From Nostoc sp. GT001 (GTDB taxonomy: Bacteria; Cyanobacteriota; Cyanobacteriia; Cyanobacteriales; Nostocaceae): DNA of 50,270 nt. Shown piece after piece: positions 35,343 to 44,685 of the stretch. Location: contig NZ_JAUDRJ010000003.1 in assembly GCF_030382115.1 (NCBI RefSeq), forward strand, positions 2,580,684 through 2,630,953, in the 5' to 3' direction. How positions within the stretch are numbered: the stretch's first letter is position 1; each line of letters opens with the position of its first letter. Both the position numbers and the translations under genes were made by a program. The notes under the pieces were generated by a model. That model searched no databases. It had not been told where the DNA came from and saw nothing but the letters and a program-made list of their open reading frames with translations.

Positions 35343-36957
35343 ATGAATGCTATTGAATTTCCCTGGCTAACAGCCATAATCCTCTTACCCTTGGTGGCTG
35401 CTTTAGCCATCCCCCTAATCCCAGACAAGGAAGGTAGAACTGTCCGCTGGTATGGTCTGGGCGTTGCTTTTGCCGACTTTGCACTGATGATTTATGCCTT
35501 TTGGTATAAGTACGACTTCCAAAGCTCAACACTCCAACTTATAGAAAACTATCCTTGGATACCGCAGTTAGGTTTGCATTGGGCTGTGGGAGTTGACGGT
35601 TTATCGATGCCCTTACTGCTTCTGACAGGCTTAATAAATACCCTCGCAATATTCGCGGCTTGGAAAGTTAACACCAAGCCGCGATTATTTTATGGTTTGA
35701 TGTTAGCGATGTACAGCGCCCAACTTGGCGTATTTGTTGCCCAAGATTTGCTGTTGTTCTTCCTGATGTGGGAAATCGAGTTAGTGCCAGTTTACCTGCT
35801 GATTTCCATTTGGGGAGGACAAAACCGCCGTTATGCTGCTACCAAATTCATTCTTTACACCGCTGCTGCATCAATATTTATCTTGATTGCTAGGTTTTGC
35901 AATGGCATTCTCTGGAGATACCGTCACTTTCGACATGGCGACTCTAGGAATGAAAGAATACCCCAAAACCTTGGAATTGTTGGTTTATGCAGGTTTCTTA
36001 ATAGCCTTTGGTGTAAAGTTACCGATTTTCCCCTTACACACTTGGCTACCTGATGCCCACGGTGAAGCATCAGCACCCGGTTCGATGATTTTGGCTGGTG
36101 TGTTGTTAAAAATGGGTGGTTATGCTCTCATCCGCTTCAATGTGGAAATGTTGCCCAATGCCCATGTGACTTTTGCCCCAGTGTTAGCAGTTTTGGGTGT
36201 GGTGAACATTGTCTACGGTGCTTGCTGTGCCTTTGCTCAAACCAATCTCAAACGTCGTTTGGCTTACTCTTCAATTGCCCACATGGGGTTTGTGCTGATT
36301 GGGATTGCCTCTTACACAGAACTGGGTATCAGTGGTGCAGTGTTACAGATGGTTTCCCACGGCTTGATTGCTGCTAGCTTGTTCTTCCTATCTGGCGTGA
36401 CTTACGATCGCACCCACACCTTGATGATGGATAAAATGGGCGGTATGGCTAAGGTAATGCCCAAAACCTTTGCTCTGTTTACCATTGGTTCAATGGCTTC
36501 TCTCGCCTTACCCGGAATGAGTGGTTTTGTGGGTGAGTTGATGGTATTTCTGGGTATCGCCAGCAGTGATGTTTACAGTTCCAGCTTCAAAGTTGTAGTC
36601 GTTCTGCTGTCAGCAGTTGGCGTGATTTTGACACCAATTTATTTACTGTCGATGCTGCGTCAAGTGTTTTACGGTGAGCAAAGTCAAGACTTGCACTTGG
36701 ATGCTGTAATATCTGATGTTAAACCCCGCGAAATATTTATTACTGCTTGTTTGTTACTGCCAATCATCGGAATCGGGTTTTATCCCAAGTTGGCAACGCA
36801 GACTTATGATGTAAAGGCAATAGAACTAGCTGCTCATGCTCGTCAAGTTCTACCAGTTGTTGCTCATCAACAACCATCAAGTTTGTACTCGCGGATTTTC
36901 TCTGCACCAACATTGGCTACTTCTCAAGTTGAAAGTTCGATTAACATTTCTGAGTAA
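35343..36957 (+). pseudogene. ndhD: NAD(P)H-quinone oxidoreductase chain 4 (NdhD), frameshifted
   Basis: A membrane subunit of the cyanobacterial NDH-1 complex, homologous to respiratory ND4. Helices read cleanly in the first frame to [11 protein letters not shown] (35891). The next frame then continues [18 protein letters not shown]... (proton-channel helices [20 protein letters not shown] and [14 protein letters not shown]) to 36957. An extra A at 35892 (GCTAGGT for GCTGGT) explains the break. The joined protein of about 538 aa would have the usual length. Start ATG 35343 is taken; a TTG is four codons upstream. Distinction between NdhD1 and NdhD2 is not certain. Confidence 0.85.
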
Positions 36958-37090
36958 ATTAACTTCCCATTAAGGGGTCTGCAAGTAAATTCTAAATTAT
37001 TAGGGCAATAGAGGGGTGGTTAAATAACTACCCCTAACATTTTGGCTTTATAGAATCACCATTTCATCCTGTTGCCACCAGATCGCCGAC

Positions 37091-37771
37091 TTACTTCAAA
37101 CTCGAAGCTTGCCGTCCACCTAAGCGTTGTTCTGACGCTGTAGGTAAGACATTGACAGAGATTGTTGCATAAACACCTTGTTTTTGACCAATCATGATCA
37201 GGCGAATAAAATCTCCTAAGCCTTCTACCAATCGAGCGTTACGTAAAACACCAGAATCTACTGCTAAAAATCCGATTTCTTGGGCAAGTCCCATCACTGT
37301 TTTTCTGGCTTGTTCATCATCTCCTGCAACAAAAACAGAAACTCCATAATCTTTTAGTGGTTCAGGTGCTAATTCAAAGACTTCCTGCGCCATCGTATTA
37401 AAAGCTTTTACCACCAGCGCTTGAGGTATATCTTTAGCAAGCTTTTCGGCTAGGGATTCTACTATTGGTGGATAAGCAAATCCTTCAGGAATATCCTGAT
37501 TATTACAATCAATAATAATTTTACTGTCGAGAACTTCAGGATGAGAAAGCAACTGTTTTGGCATAATGTTGCGTACTGTCCACAAAATTACATCAGCAAA
37601 CGCCGCCGCCTGATCATTTGTTCCACCTTGCGTTCCGCGTCCTGCGAACTCTGCTGTTGCTTTTCCTTTTTCGGCATCACGAGAGCCAAAAAATACTTCA
37701 TGCCCCTGCTCTGCCCAGAGTATACCTAGAGAGCGTCCCATGTTTCCACTGCCAATAATTCCAATCTTCAT
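37091..37771 (-). CDS. NADPH-dependent F420 reductase-like protein
   Basis: A 226-aa Rossmann-fold protein. KIGIIGSGNMGRSLG (2-16) is the GxGxxG nucleotide site, followed by VFFGSRDAEKGKA, which fits NADPH binding. The C-terminal domain has VKAFNTMAQEVF and the end IGFLAVDSGVLRNARLVEGLGDF. This family includes F420:NADPH oxidoreductases and related cyanobacterial enzymes of unknown substrate. No operon partners are visible. Confidence 0.85.
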   Translation of the reverse strand: MKIGIIGSGNMGRSLGILWAEQGHEVFFGSRDAEKGKATAEFAGRGTQGGTNDQAAAFADVILWTVRNIMPKQLLSHPEVLDSKIIIDCNNQDIPEGFAYPPIVESLAEKLAKDIPQALVVKAFNTMAQEVFELAPEPLKDYGVSVFVAGDDEQARKTVMGLAQEIGFLAVDSGVLRNARLVEGLGDFIRLIMIGQKQGVYATISVNVLPTASEQRLGGRQASSLK

Positions 37772-38876
37772 GAGTTAACCCTCATTCCACCGTAAATTGT
37801 GAAAAGATTATAGTTAAAGCAGGTGAAGTAGCCACAAAGCAATTATGACCACCAACTTACCTGTAGCCACAGAAATTATACCAATGGTTCTGCAATTGCA
37901 ACCTGCGATCGCCCGATGCAACGTGGATGAAAAGCGATCGCTGGGAAGCTATACCATTGCATGGGAACTGCAACAAAAATTTGCTGCAATGCAACGTCTC
38001 TACATACTTGTTCACCAGATGTTTCATACAAAAAGATAACGACATAAATATCTCTGTAGCTTTAATGTTAGTTTTATTCATATCCCAGCAGACTCCAGTC
38101 TGAATCCTGACAAAATTTAAGTTTTAATAAGTACCCTATTTCCTCACAAGTTCCTCACATTCTTTTTAATCAGATATCTCATATAAGGACAAACAACATA
38201 AATATCTCTATAGTTTTAATATTAGTTTTGTTGATATTTCAGTAAACTCCAGTTTGAATCCTAACAAAATTTAAGTTTTAATAAGTACCCTATTTTCTCA
38301 CAAGTTCCTCACATGCTTTTTAATCAGATATCTCATATAAGGACAAACAACATAAATATCTCTATAGTTTTAATATTAGTTTTGTTGATATTTCAGCAAA
38401 CTCCAGTTTGAATCCTGACAAAATTTAAGTTTTAATAAGCACCATATTTCCTCACAAGTTCCTCAGATTCTTTTTGTAACTTCAGGATAGAGACACTCAA
38501 CTATTGCATTAATTAGCTTGAGAATTTACCGCCTTCTTGCGTTGGGGTATTTCGGCAAAAGCTAGACTACCTCTTTTCTTAGCGAAGGTATTGAAGCTTA
38601 ATTCTATTTTTGCATCTGTAGGAGAGTTCTCTCATGGATTTTACAGAGAAAGTGCCATTTTTTAATCTCAAGACTTTAGGCTATTACAGGTGAGTCCTAC
38701 GTAGGTGATACTATACCTACACTAAGTTAATTCCTGCCACAGTTAAAAACGATTTAGTTTCTAAATAAAGTAAACCTTCTAGAGATTTATCCTGCACTAG
38801 TTAAATAGTTGAGGGAGATGTATTTTGACTGCATTGTCCATGAAAAAACAACTTTAACAACATAGGTACAATCAAT
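37772..38876. other. 1.1-kb gene-free region
   Basis: Contains the 154-base tandem repeat (38042-38472). The segment 38473-38876 is AT-rich with no open frame of note. A 64-codon frame at 37845-38039 spans two HIP1 sites and shows no protein features; it is not called. Confidence 0.6.
38042..38472 (+). repeat. 154-bp tandem repeat, about 2.8 units
   Basis: Units begin ACATAAATATCTCT at 38042, 38196 and 38350, exactly 154 bases apart. The third unit stops near 38472, diverging at GTAACTTCAGG. The units differ in a few bases each. Each carries CTCACAAGTTCCTCA and a TCAGATATCTCATATAAGG motif. No long reading frame or stable hairpin explains it. Confidence 0.92.
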
Positions 38877-39473
38877 ATGAACTTTAAACAATTTGGTGTA
38901 TTACTGTCTCTATCTACAATTCTTGGACTCAACGTGATTGGGACCAAGGTTTTGGCTCAAGAGTCGCCTAGTATTACTTTTGGAGATGCAATCGGGTCTG
39001 GTGGATGTATTGTTGACGATCAGCTTCCTGGAGAGGATGGTAGAAGCTTATCGATCGTCTTGGATAACTTTAGTGCATTCAATGGTCAGCGTCAAAGGTG
39101 TATTTTACGCGTTCAAACTTTTATTCCAAGTGGTTTCATCATCCAAGATGTACAAGTACTGTACCAAGGAACTACTGATATTGATAGAGGGAGTAGAGGT
39201 ACCAGCTTAAGCAGAACTTATAGCTTTAGTGGTGGTGCTCTTGGTCAAGCCGTAGCTCCCCCTAAAACTACCAAGTTTACATCTAGTAAGGCATTTGCGG
39301 AGCAAGATGAGATTACTGTTCTAGCTGCTACAGGTTTATGTAGTGGTGGTGGGCAAGGACTATTAGGTATTAATATGATTGCACAATCCTCACGAGGAAG
39401 TTCTATTTTCGTTGATACAGCAGATCTCAATGCTGGGGATGTAAGGCTTTATTTTGACCTAAGACGTTGCTAG
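38877..39473 (+). CDS. Secreted DUF4360-like protein
   Basis: A 198-aa protein. A signal peptide covers about residues 1-27 (LLSLSTILGLNVIGTKVLA-QE). The mature part carries SGGCIVDDQ, SLSIVLDNFSAFNGQRQRCILRVQTFIPSGFIIQDVQVLYQG (about 58-102) and four or more cysteines, as in DUF4360 proteins of unknown function. It is probably folded by disulfides outside the cytoplasm. A related protein follows at 39635. Confidence 0.75.
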   Translation: MNFKQFGVLLSLSTILGLNVIGTKVLAQESPSITFGDAIGSGGCIVDDQLPGEDGRSLSIVLDNFSAFNGQRQRCILRVQTFIPSGFIIQDVQVLYQGTTDIDRGSRGTSLSRTYSFSGGALGQAVAPPKTTKFTSSKAFAEQDEITVLAATGLCSGGGQGLLGINMIAQSSRGSSIFVDTADLNAGDVRLYFDLRRC

Positions 39474-39540
39474 TCCTCGCTTTTAGCGAGTCTGCGGATA
39501 GATGGTGATACACCGCACCAAATTCCAAATTTGGTGGTCT

Positions 39541-39577
39541 TCAATGAGTGATGGGGTCTAAATCCCCCACTCATTGA
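39541..39577. repeat. Hairpin between the two secreted proteins
   Basis: TCAATGAGTG (39541-39550) pairs with CACTCATTGA (39568-39577), and an inner GGGG/CCCC stem extends it. It could act as an attenuator or terminator, though no T-run follows. Confidence 0.65.
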
Positions 39578-39634
39578 ATCTACCGAATGTATTCTTCTTT
39601 AAGATTAAAAATTTCTGTTGATGAAGAGGAAGTT

Positions 39635-40153
39635 ATGTTGAGATTAAATGATGCACGTAATTTTTTCATATTAATGTGCTTGTTTTTTTTCTATTGTTAT
39701 GATGCCAATTCATCTAGCACTGCTACTGCAATAGACAACCAGCCAAAATTTTTGGTTAGTAGGAGATGTAATATAAGTTTCGATCCGCAAATAAATCAGT
39801 TTACACTTCGCTCTCCTATAACCGTAAATGCACAATCGCCAAGAGCTAGATGTATCGTTAGAATTAATACCTCTAATACTCAAAAGCAATTCAGGCTAGT
39901 GCCTTTAGCTTTAAAAGGTGTAGTAAAGAAAGCACCAGCACGAGTAGCTATCACATCATTCTTACTTGGCGATAAAGCAACTCCATATCAAATGATCTAT
40001 GCAAGTGCTATGAATTTTGATTTGACTAATCAAATACCTCTAACTAACTATACAACTACAGGAAAAAGTGTTTTAGGCATTAATTTAGTATTAATGACGA
40101 ACGGAGGAGAATTAGAGTTAACAGATATGAAGTTTGCACTTCAACAACAATAA
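39635..40153 (+). CDS. Secreted protein, diverged paralogue of the gene at 38877
   Basis: A 172-aa protein. After a hydrophobic N-terminal segment (FFILMCLFFFYCYDANSSSTA) it shows RCIVRINTSNTQKQFRLVPLALKG and VLGINLVLMTNGGELELTDMKF. These match RCILRVQTFIPSGFIIQDVQVLYQG and LLGINMIAQSSRGSSIFVDTADL of the upstream gene. ATG 39635 is chosen because GAAGAGGA precedes it; the longer frame from 39587 lacks one. The function is unknown. Confidence 0.65.
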   Translation: MLRLNDARNFFILMCLFFFYCYDANSSSTATAIDNQPKFLVSRRCNISFDPQINQFTLRSPITVNAQSPRARCIVRINTSNTQKQFRLVPLALKGVVKKAPARVAITSFLLGDKATPYQMIYASAMNFDLTNQIPLTNYTTTGKSVLGINLVLMTNGGELELTDMKFALQQQ

Positions 40154-40785
40154 AATGTGGATTGTAGCGCTTCTTTAATTTCTGAGATGAAAAGCGAGGA
40201 AATGGGATGCTCCCATTATTCCTCATAAGCATTAGTTACTGGAGTTTAGACTAAGCCATACAAAAAGACCCAGCAAGGCTGAGTTAATCAGAGATTTAGT
40301 AATGAATAATCTTGAGTATTAAACAGCAGCTGGTGGTTATTGACGTGGTGTGTTACTGTTTTTTTAACAATTGAGCATCAGTTTTTACGGTGACGCTTTT
40401 TTCCTGGTTCCCAACCAGGGGACTTTCAGCTAGGTTTTGGTGCAGAGGTAGGAGTACCAATCACCGCAAAAATCTCAATATTTGTAAGCTACTTGACGAC
40501 ACTCTTCAAGTCTGGGACAAATCATGTTGGCAGGTGAGTAATGGTAGTTCTTTTCTCACTTTCTGCCAAAAGGGGCACTATATTTAATCAGACACCCCCT
40601 TGTTTGATTGTCATTATTGTATTATTTATTTGGAACATATATACTACGCAATAGTTAAAAGTTGCGGATGCTTTCAGCCTGACTTGAGAATATTTTAATC
40701 TCTAATTCCATTTGCTTTGTGTTCTATCATATCGCTTTTAGCCTAAACCCCAGTACTAACAGCAAATAAAAAAAGGAATTTGTTA
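40154..40785. other. Gene-free region before the RTX gene
   Basis: Holds the left inverted repeat (40235-40303). A piece near 40400-40530 reads, in one frame, PGDFQLGFGAEVGVPITAKI before a stop, and may be a fragment of a lost gene. Nothing else is clear. Confidence 0.4.
40235..40303. repeat. Inverted repeat, left of RTX gene
   Basis: About 69 bases, TTACTGGAGTTTAGA... to GATTTAGTAAT, matching 41832-41906 in inverted orientation with few differences and one short insertion (CTAG) in the right copy. Confidence 0.85.
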
Positions 40786-41817
40786 ATGGCCACTTTTACG
40801 TTTGCTCCAACAATAACCTTTGAAGTTATTGATGCTGATTTACCTCCGTCATCTGTATTTGATGGACTAGGCGATGAAGTATTTCCTGGTAATTACTTTA
40901 CCGTCGTACTTGGCGACATCGGAGAAGCAGCAGAATTTGCTGAATTCAACATCAACACATTGTCTTTCCCACTGCAAGAAGCCATTATCAGCGCAACATT
41001 CCAGGTTCGGATAACGGACTTAGGAGTATCAGGACTTGGAGTAGCTGAGAATGATAGTCCAGATATCGTGGGAGCCTATGGGTATGTTGGTAATGGTTTA
41101 GCTGAGGCTTCTGATCTTCAGGCTAGTACACTCTTAGATACTGTTGATACCTTGTTACCTTCGGTCGGTCAGCTGCTCACTTTTAATGTGACTGATTTTG
41201 TCAAAAACCTAGTTAGCAATGGAGATTCTTTTGTAGGGATAGCTCTGCGTGCATTAGAATTTGGAGCATTTGCGGTTGATCCTGCATCCGTAAGCCAACC
41301 AACACTAACGATTACCACAGCCCCAAAGATAACCGGAATTATTCTTGAAGGCACGGGCTTGGACGATACCCTCAATGGTGGTGCTGGCAATGATACACTC
41401 AATGGTGGTGCTGGTAATGACCAACTTATAGGCGGAGTAGGTCTAGATGTGTTAACTGGTGGTGCTGGTCAAGATAGTTTCTTGTTGCGTATTCCCAACA
41501 CTACCAAATCTGACCCTTATCGCCCCTACGATCCTGCTTTGCTGGTAGACGGCTATGATACGATCGCTGACTTTGATTCCGTTGATGATAAGATTTTTAT
41601 CTCCATATCTGAATTCGGACTAGCTCAACCCTTGGGTATACTTAATCCCAGCCTTTTCCATCTTGGTACTACTGCTACAACCACAAGCTTCATCTACGAT
41701 CAACCCACTGGTAATCTGTTCTTTAATGTTATTAATAACAGCACTTTCCAATTTCAGATTGCTAGACTGTCAAATCAGGCGGCTCTGACTAATGCGAACA
41801 TTATTCTGATTGCATAG
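40786..41817 (+). CDS. RTX-type calcium-binding secreted protein
   Basis: A 343-aa protein. It begins with a beta-rich domain (about 1-180, DUF-like). It then shows glycine/aspartate nonapeptides [46 protein letters not shown] (about 187-232), which bind calcium when the protein is secreted by a type I system. No signal peptide is seen. The C-terminal part fits a T1SS secretion end. AAGGA lies before ATG 40786; a TTG two codons earlier is less likely. Confidence 0.88.
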   Translation: MATFTFAPTITFEVIDADLPPSSVFDGLGDEVFPGNYFTVVLGDIGEAAEFAEFNINTLSFPLQEAIISATFQVRITDLGVSGLGVAENDSPDIVGAYGYVGNGLAEASDLQASTLLDTVDTLLPSVGQLLTFNVTDFVKNLVSNGDSFVGIALRALEFGAFAVDPASVSQPTLTITTAPKITGIILEGTGLDDTLNGGAGNDTLNGGAGNDQLIGGVGLDVLTGGAGQDSFLLRIPNTTKSDPYRPYDPALLVDGYDTIADFDSVDDKIFISISEFGLAQPLGILNPSLFHLGTTATTTSFIYDQPTGNLFFNVINNSTFQFQIARLSNQAALTNANIILIA

Positions 41818-41831
41818 TTTTACTCAGAGAA

Positions 41832-41906
41832 TGTTGCTAAGTCTCTGATTAACTCAGCCTTGCTAGGTCTTTTTGCATGGCTTAGTCTAGTCTAAACTCC
41901 AGTTAA
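41832..41906. repeat. Inverted repeat, right of RTX gene
   Basis: Inverted match of 40235-40303. The two copies flank a 1.5-kb segment that contains the RTX gene. Confidence 0.85.
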
Positions 41907-42096
41907 TTTAAAACAACTAGTTTATGGTACTTTAGCCGACGTGGCTGATTATTAGCATCGGCACAGCTTACCGCAGGTATCGCCCTTTAGAAAAAACGGC
42001 GTTGTACTGTTTAACTCCAGTTGGCAGAAATGTTACTTGGGCTAATGCTTGAGTCATTTTGCCCTCTGCTTTATGTCAAATTTGACCTGTCTCAAA

Positions 42097-42119
42097 CCTC
42101 TCCACAACACGAGGAGAGG
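42097..42119. repeat. Short hairpin before gatD end
   Basis: CCTCTCC (42097-42103) pairs with GGAGAGG (42113-42119). The stretch 41818-42138 otherwise holds only the inverted repeat copy. Confidence 0.5.
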
Positions 42120-42138
42120 CTTAATCAACGAACTGAAA

Positions 42139-42957
42139 TTAAACCTTAGCCGCAGCAACACTTGGCAAACTTACTTTCAACCGCTTAAACATCGCTTCTC
42201 GTGCTTGTGCAGCGAGGCTATCGTCAAAAGGTTCCAACTTAATTTGCTGCTGATACTTTAGCCGTAGTGCTGTTTGAATTAACCAATCGGCGACGAAAGG
42301 ATTTTTTGGTAATAAAGGACCGTGAGAATAAGTAGCGATCGCATTCTGATAAAATGCTCCTTCTGTCCCATCTTCACCATTATTTCCCAAGCCGTATACC
42401 ACACGTCCCAAAGCTTCCACTTTTCCCAGTTTGGTGCGTCCGCCGTGATTTTCAAAGCCTACCAAATATGGTGTGCTACCCGTCATCTCTTTTAAATCTC
42501 GCGCTAGGCGTGAAGCTGTCACTTCAATTACCAAGTTGCCAATACAGCGCTTAGTATTTTCACCAGGATGCACAGAAACTAAATCGAGTATTCCCAAACC
42601 ATCAATTCGTTGTCCCAAGCCTGGTTCATAATAATGTCCCAGTAATTGGGGTGAACCACAAGTAAATACTCCCGGTGTTCCATTTTCGATTTTGTCACGC
42701 ATTGCATCAGCTTTTGCACCTTGCAAATCACGCATGACAATTTCTTGCTGACGATCTTGTGCGCCACCACCCACGATTACATCTACAGTTTTAATATCTG
42801 CGGCTGTGGAATTTTGATCTAGGGGTAACACTTTAACATCGTATCCTCGCCACTGAGCGCGACGTTCTATAGTAATTACATTACCGCGATCGCCATAAGT
42901 ACTCATCAGCGTCGGGTACAACCAACCAATTGTTAATTCTAAATTTTGAGAATTCAT
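42139..42957 (-). CDS. gatD: Lipid II isoglutaminyl synthase, glutamine amidotransferase subunit
   Basis: A 272-aa class I glutamine amidotransferase. The nucleophile Cys94 lies in GVFTCGSPQLLG and the catalytic His in ATYSHGPLLPKNP (near 186); GFENHGGRT (about 153-161) is also typical of GatD. With MurT (next gene, same strand, 82 bases upstream) it amidates the D-glutamate of lipid II. The first residues MNSQNLELTIGWLYPTLMSTYGDRGN match the family start. Confidence 0.92.
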   Translation of the reverse strand: MNSQNLELTIGWLYPTLMSTYGDRGNVITIERRAQWRGYDVKVLPLDQNSTAADIKTVDVIVGGGAQDRQQEIVMRDLQGAKADAMRDKIENGTPGVFTCGSPQLLGHYYEPGLGQRIDGLGILDLVSVHPGENTKRCIGNLVIEVTASRLARDLKEMTGSTPYLVGFENHGGRTKLGKVEALGRVVYGLGNNGEDGTEGAFYQNAIATYSHGPLLPKNPFVADWLIQTALRLKYQQQIKLEPFDDSLAAQAREAMFKRLKVSLPSVAAAKV

Positions 42958-42982
42958 ATTCGTAATTCGTAATTCGTAATTG
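42958..42982. repeat. Heptamer repeat between murT and gatD
   Basis: CGTAATT units repeated about three times (TTCGTAATTCGTAATTCG). Similar to other short tandem repeats in the window. Confidence 0.7.
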
Positions 42983-43039
42983 GATTAGGTGTTGGGAACG
43001 GGGAAATGGGAAAAATTTCTCTAATTCCCACTACCCAAT

Positions 43040-44398
43040 TTAAAGAATTTTACGACCAGTCAGAACTTCTCGCACTTCTAACATGGCTGAGTAGGTAGGT
43101 AGAATATGCAAAGTTTCATTCTCTGGTGTATGCTCTAATGCAGTAGCGATCGCTTGTCGCAAATCTTCTTCGACAATTAAATTTAAGTTGCTATCAAGGG
43201 ACTTTTGGCTGTAACGTAAACGTAGTGCCATATCGTAGACGCGATCGCCACTCACGACTAAAGTCCCGCCGCGTTCGACTAATTTCTCGGTATCTACGTC
43301 CCAAATCCAGGATACATCAGTACCATCGGGCGTGCGATCGTTTAGTACCAGCAGTGTGGTTTTATCTGTGCTTTGAGTAACTACGCGAATAGTTTCATTC
43401 GTTCCCACAGGATTTTTTGATAACAATATTCGCACTCGTTTACCGTTAATTACTAAATCTTCAGCCCGACCAAAAGCAGCTTGAAAGGTATTAATAGTAT
43501 CTCTGATTGTTACTTCATCAACTCCTAACTCAATAGCGGCAGTTGTAGCAGCTAAAGTATTATATTTATTGTACAAACCAACTAAAATTTGCGACCATTC
43601 ACTACTTTCCAGAGTTGGTTTACTTTTAGTGAAACCACACTTAGGACAAGTAAAATCTCCCAAATGAGACAAATAAACACCCTTGTAATCTAGAGAATGT
43701 CCACATTTGGGACAATAAATAGAATCAACAGCGTGAGGAATTGCTTCTAGATAATGTTCTGGTTCATTCAAGCCAAAGAATAACACTCGTTGGGGTAACT
43801 GCTGACCGAGGTTAGATAATGTTGGGTCATCAGCATTAGGAATTACCACCGTTTCTACTGGTAGGGTAGAAATAACTTTTGTCCAACGCTTACTAATTGT
43901 ATCTACTTCGCCGTACCTATCAAGTTGGTCGCGGAACAAGTTTAAACAGAGAATGATTCGCGGCTGGAGTGGCGCTAATACTTTCGGTACAATATTTTCG
44001 TCAACTTCTAAAATGGCGTAATCAGAATTTAGCGTACCTAGTAAGTTGGTGCTTTCTAACAGCGCCGTCATCAAGCCATTTTCCAGATTTGCACCTGTAG
44101 AATTATGAGTGACACGAAACCCCTTGCGTTCTAGTATTGTGCATAAAAGCAGGGCTGTAGTGGTTTTGCCGTTAGTACCAGCAATTAAAATCACTCCGTT
44201 TTTAACTTGCTGACTCAATAATTGTAAAAGGCGGGGTTCAATGCGACGAGCGATTGCGCCTGGTAATACACTACCAGCACCCAGACGGAGCGTAGGCGCA
44301 GCCCGTCGAAGACATCGCACTATAAAGGTCACACTCTTGGCCACTGACACCGCGAAACCCAATCGCAGCCTATCTATGAATTGTATTTTGTTTCCCAC
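43040..44398 (-). CDS. murT: Lipid II isoglutaminyl synthase, MurT subunit (Mur ligase family)
   Basis: A 452-aa Mur-ligase-like protein. The P-loop GTNGKTTT (about 74-81), central Mur domain and the zinc ribbon CPKCGHSLDYKG...FTCPKCGF (about 223-251) with the DUF1727 C-terminal domain are present. It supplies the ATP-dependent step for lipid II amidation with GatD. Residues about 28-38 (RCLRRAAPTLRLG) are encoded by a 29-bp dispersed repeat (44290-44318) inserted in frame. Upstream gene-free region 44399-44682 contains no clear features. Confidence 0.92.
   Translation of the reverse strand: MGNKIQFIDRLRLGFAVSVAKSVTFIVRCLRRAAPTLRLGAGSVLPGAIARRIEPRLLQLLSQQVKNGVILIAGTNGKTTTALLLCTILERKGFRVTHNSTGANLENGLMTALLESTNLLGTLNSDYAILEVDENIVPKVLAPLQPRIILCLNLFRDQLDRYGEVDTISKRWTKVISTLPVETVVIPNADDPTLSNLGQQLPQRVLFFGLNEPEHYLEAIPHAVDSIYCPKCGHSLDYKGVYLSHLGDFTCPKCGFTKSKPTLESSEWSQILVGLYNKYNTLAATTAAIELGVDEVTIRDTINTFQAAFGRAEDLVINGKRVRILLSKNPVGTNETIRVVTQSTDKTTLLVLNDRTPDGTDVSWIWDVDTEKLVERGGTLVVSGDRVYDMALRLRYSQKSLDSNLNLIVEEDLRQAIATALEHTPENETLHILPTYSAMLEVREVLTGRKIL
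44290..44318 (+). repeat. 29-bp small dispersed repeat inside murT
   Basis: Copy of the repeat at 15991, differing in about four bases. It encodes the LRRAAPTLR segment of MurT on the opposite strand. No frameshift results. Confidence 0.85.
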
Positions 44399-44685
44399 AT
44401 CTGTACCCTAGTCTTCTGGCGGTTGCTAATTAAAAGTGCAAATTTAATCTTGTGAGTTTAGCGAATCCTGGCTGAAAAAGCCAGTAATCACAATTTTAGA
44501 TTTTGGATTGTTGCGCTACTTTAGCTCTGTTTTGACTTGCGCGTAGCGATACCAGCCACTTGCGAGAGATAATCTCAGTAGGCGTTATCCTAAAAAATAG
44601 TGCGTAAGCGTAATTACATATCCAGCCCAGTTGGCCGAATTCAGCACAAACTCACAACAAGTAGTAGCTTGCAAGGTTCCTTTTG

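Noticed and set aside
37845..38039. 64-codon frame with ATG
   Set aside because: It runs over two HIP1 octamers and a repeat-like segment; no ribosome site or conservation sign.
38042..38472. CRISPR or origin iterons
   Set aside because: The 154-base period is too long for CRISPR repeats, and no replication gene or DnaA-box cluster is visible.
40390..40587. 65-codon frame with GTG start
   Set aside because: The composition is unlike a protein; a different frame in the same place looks more like a gene remnant.
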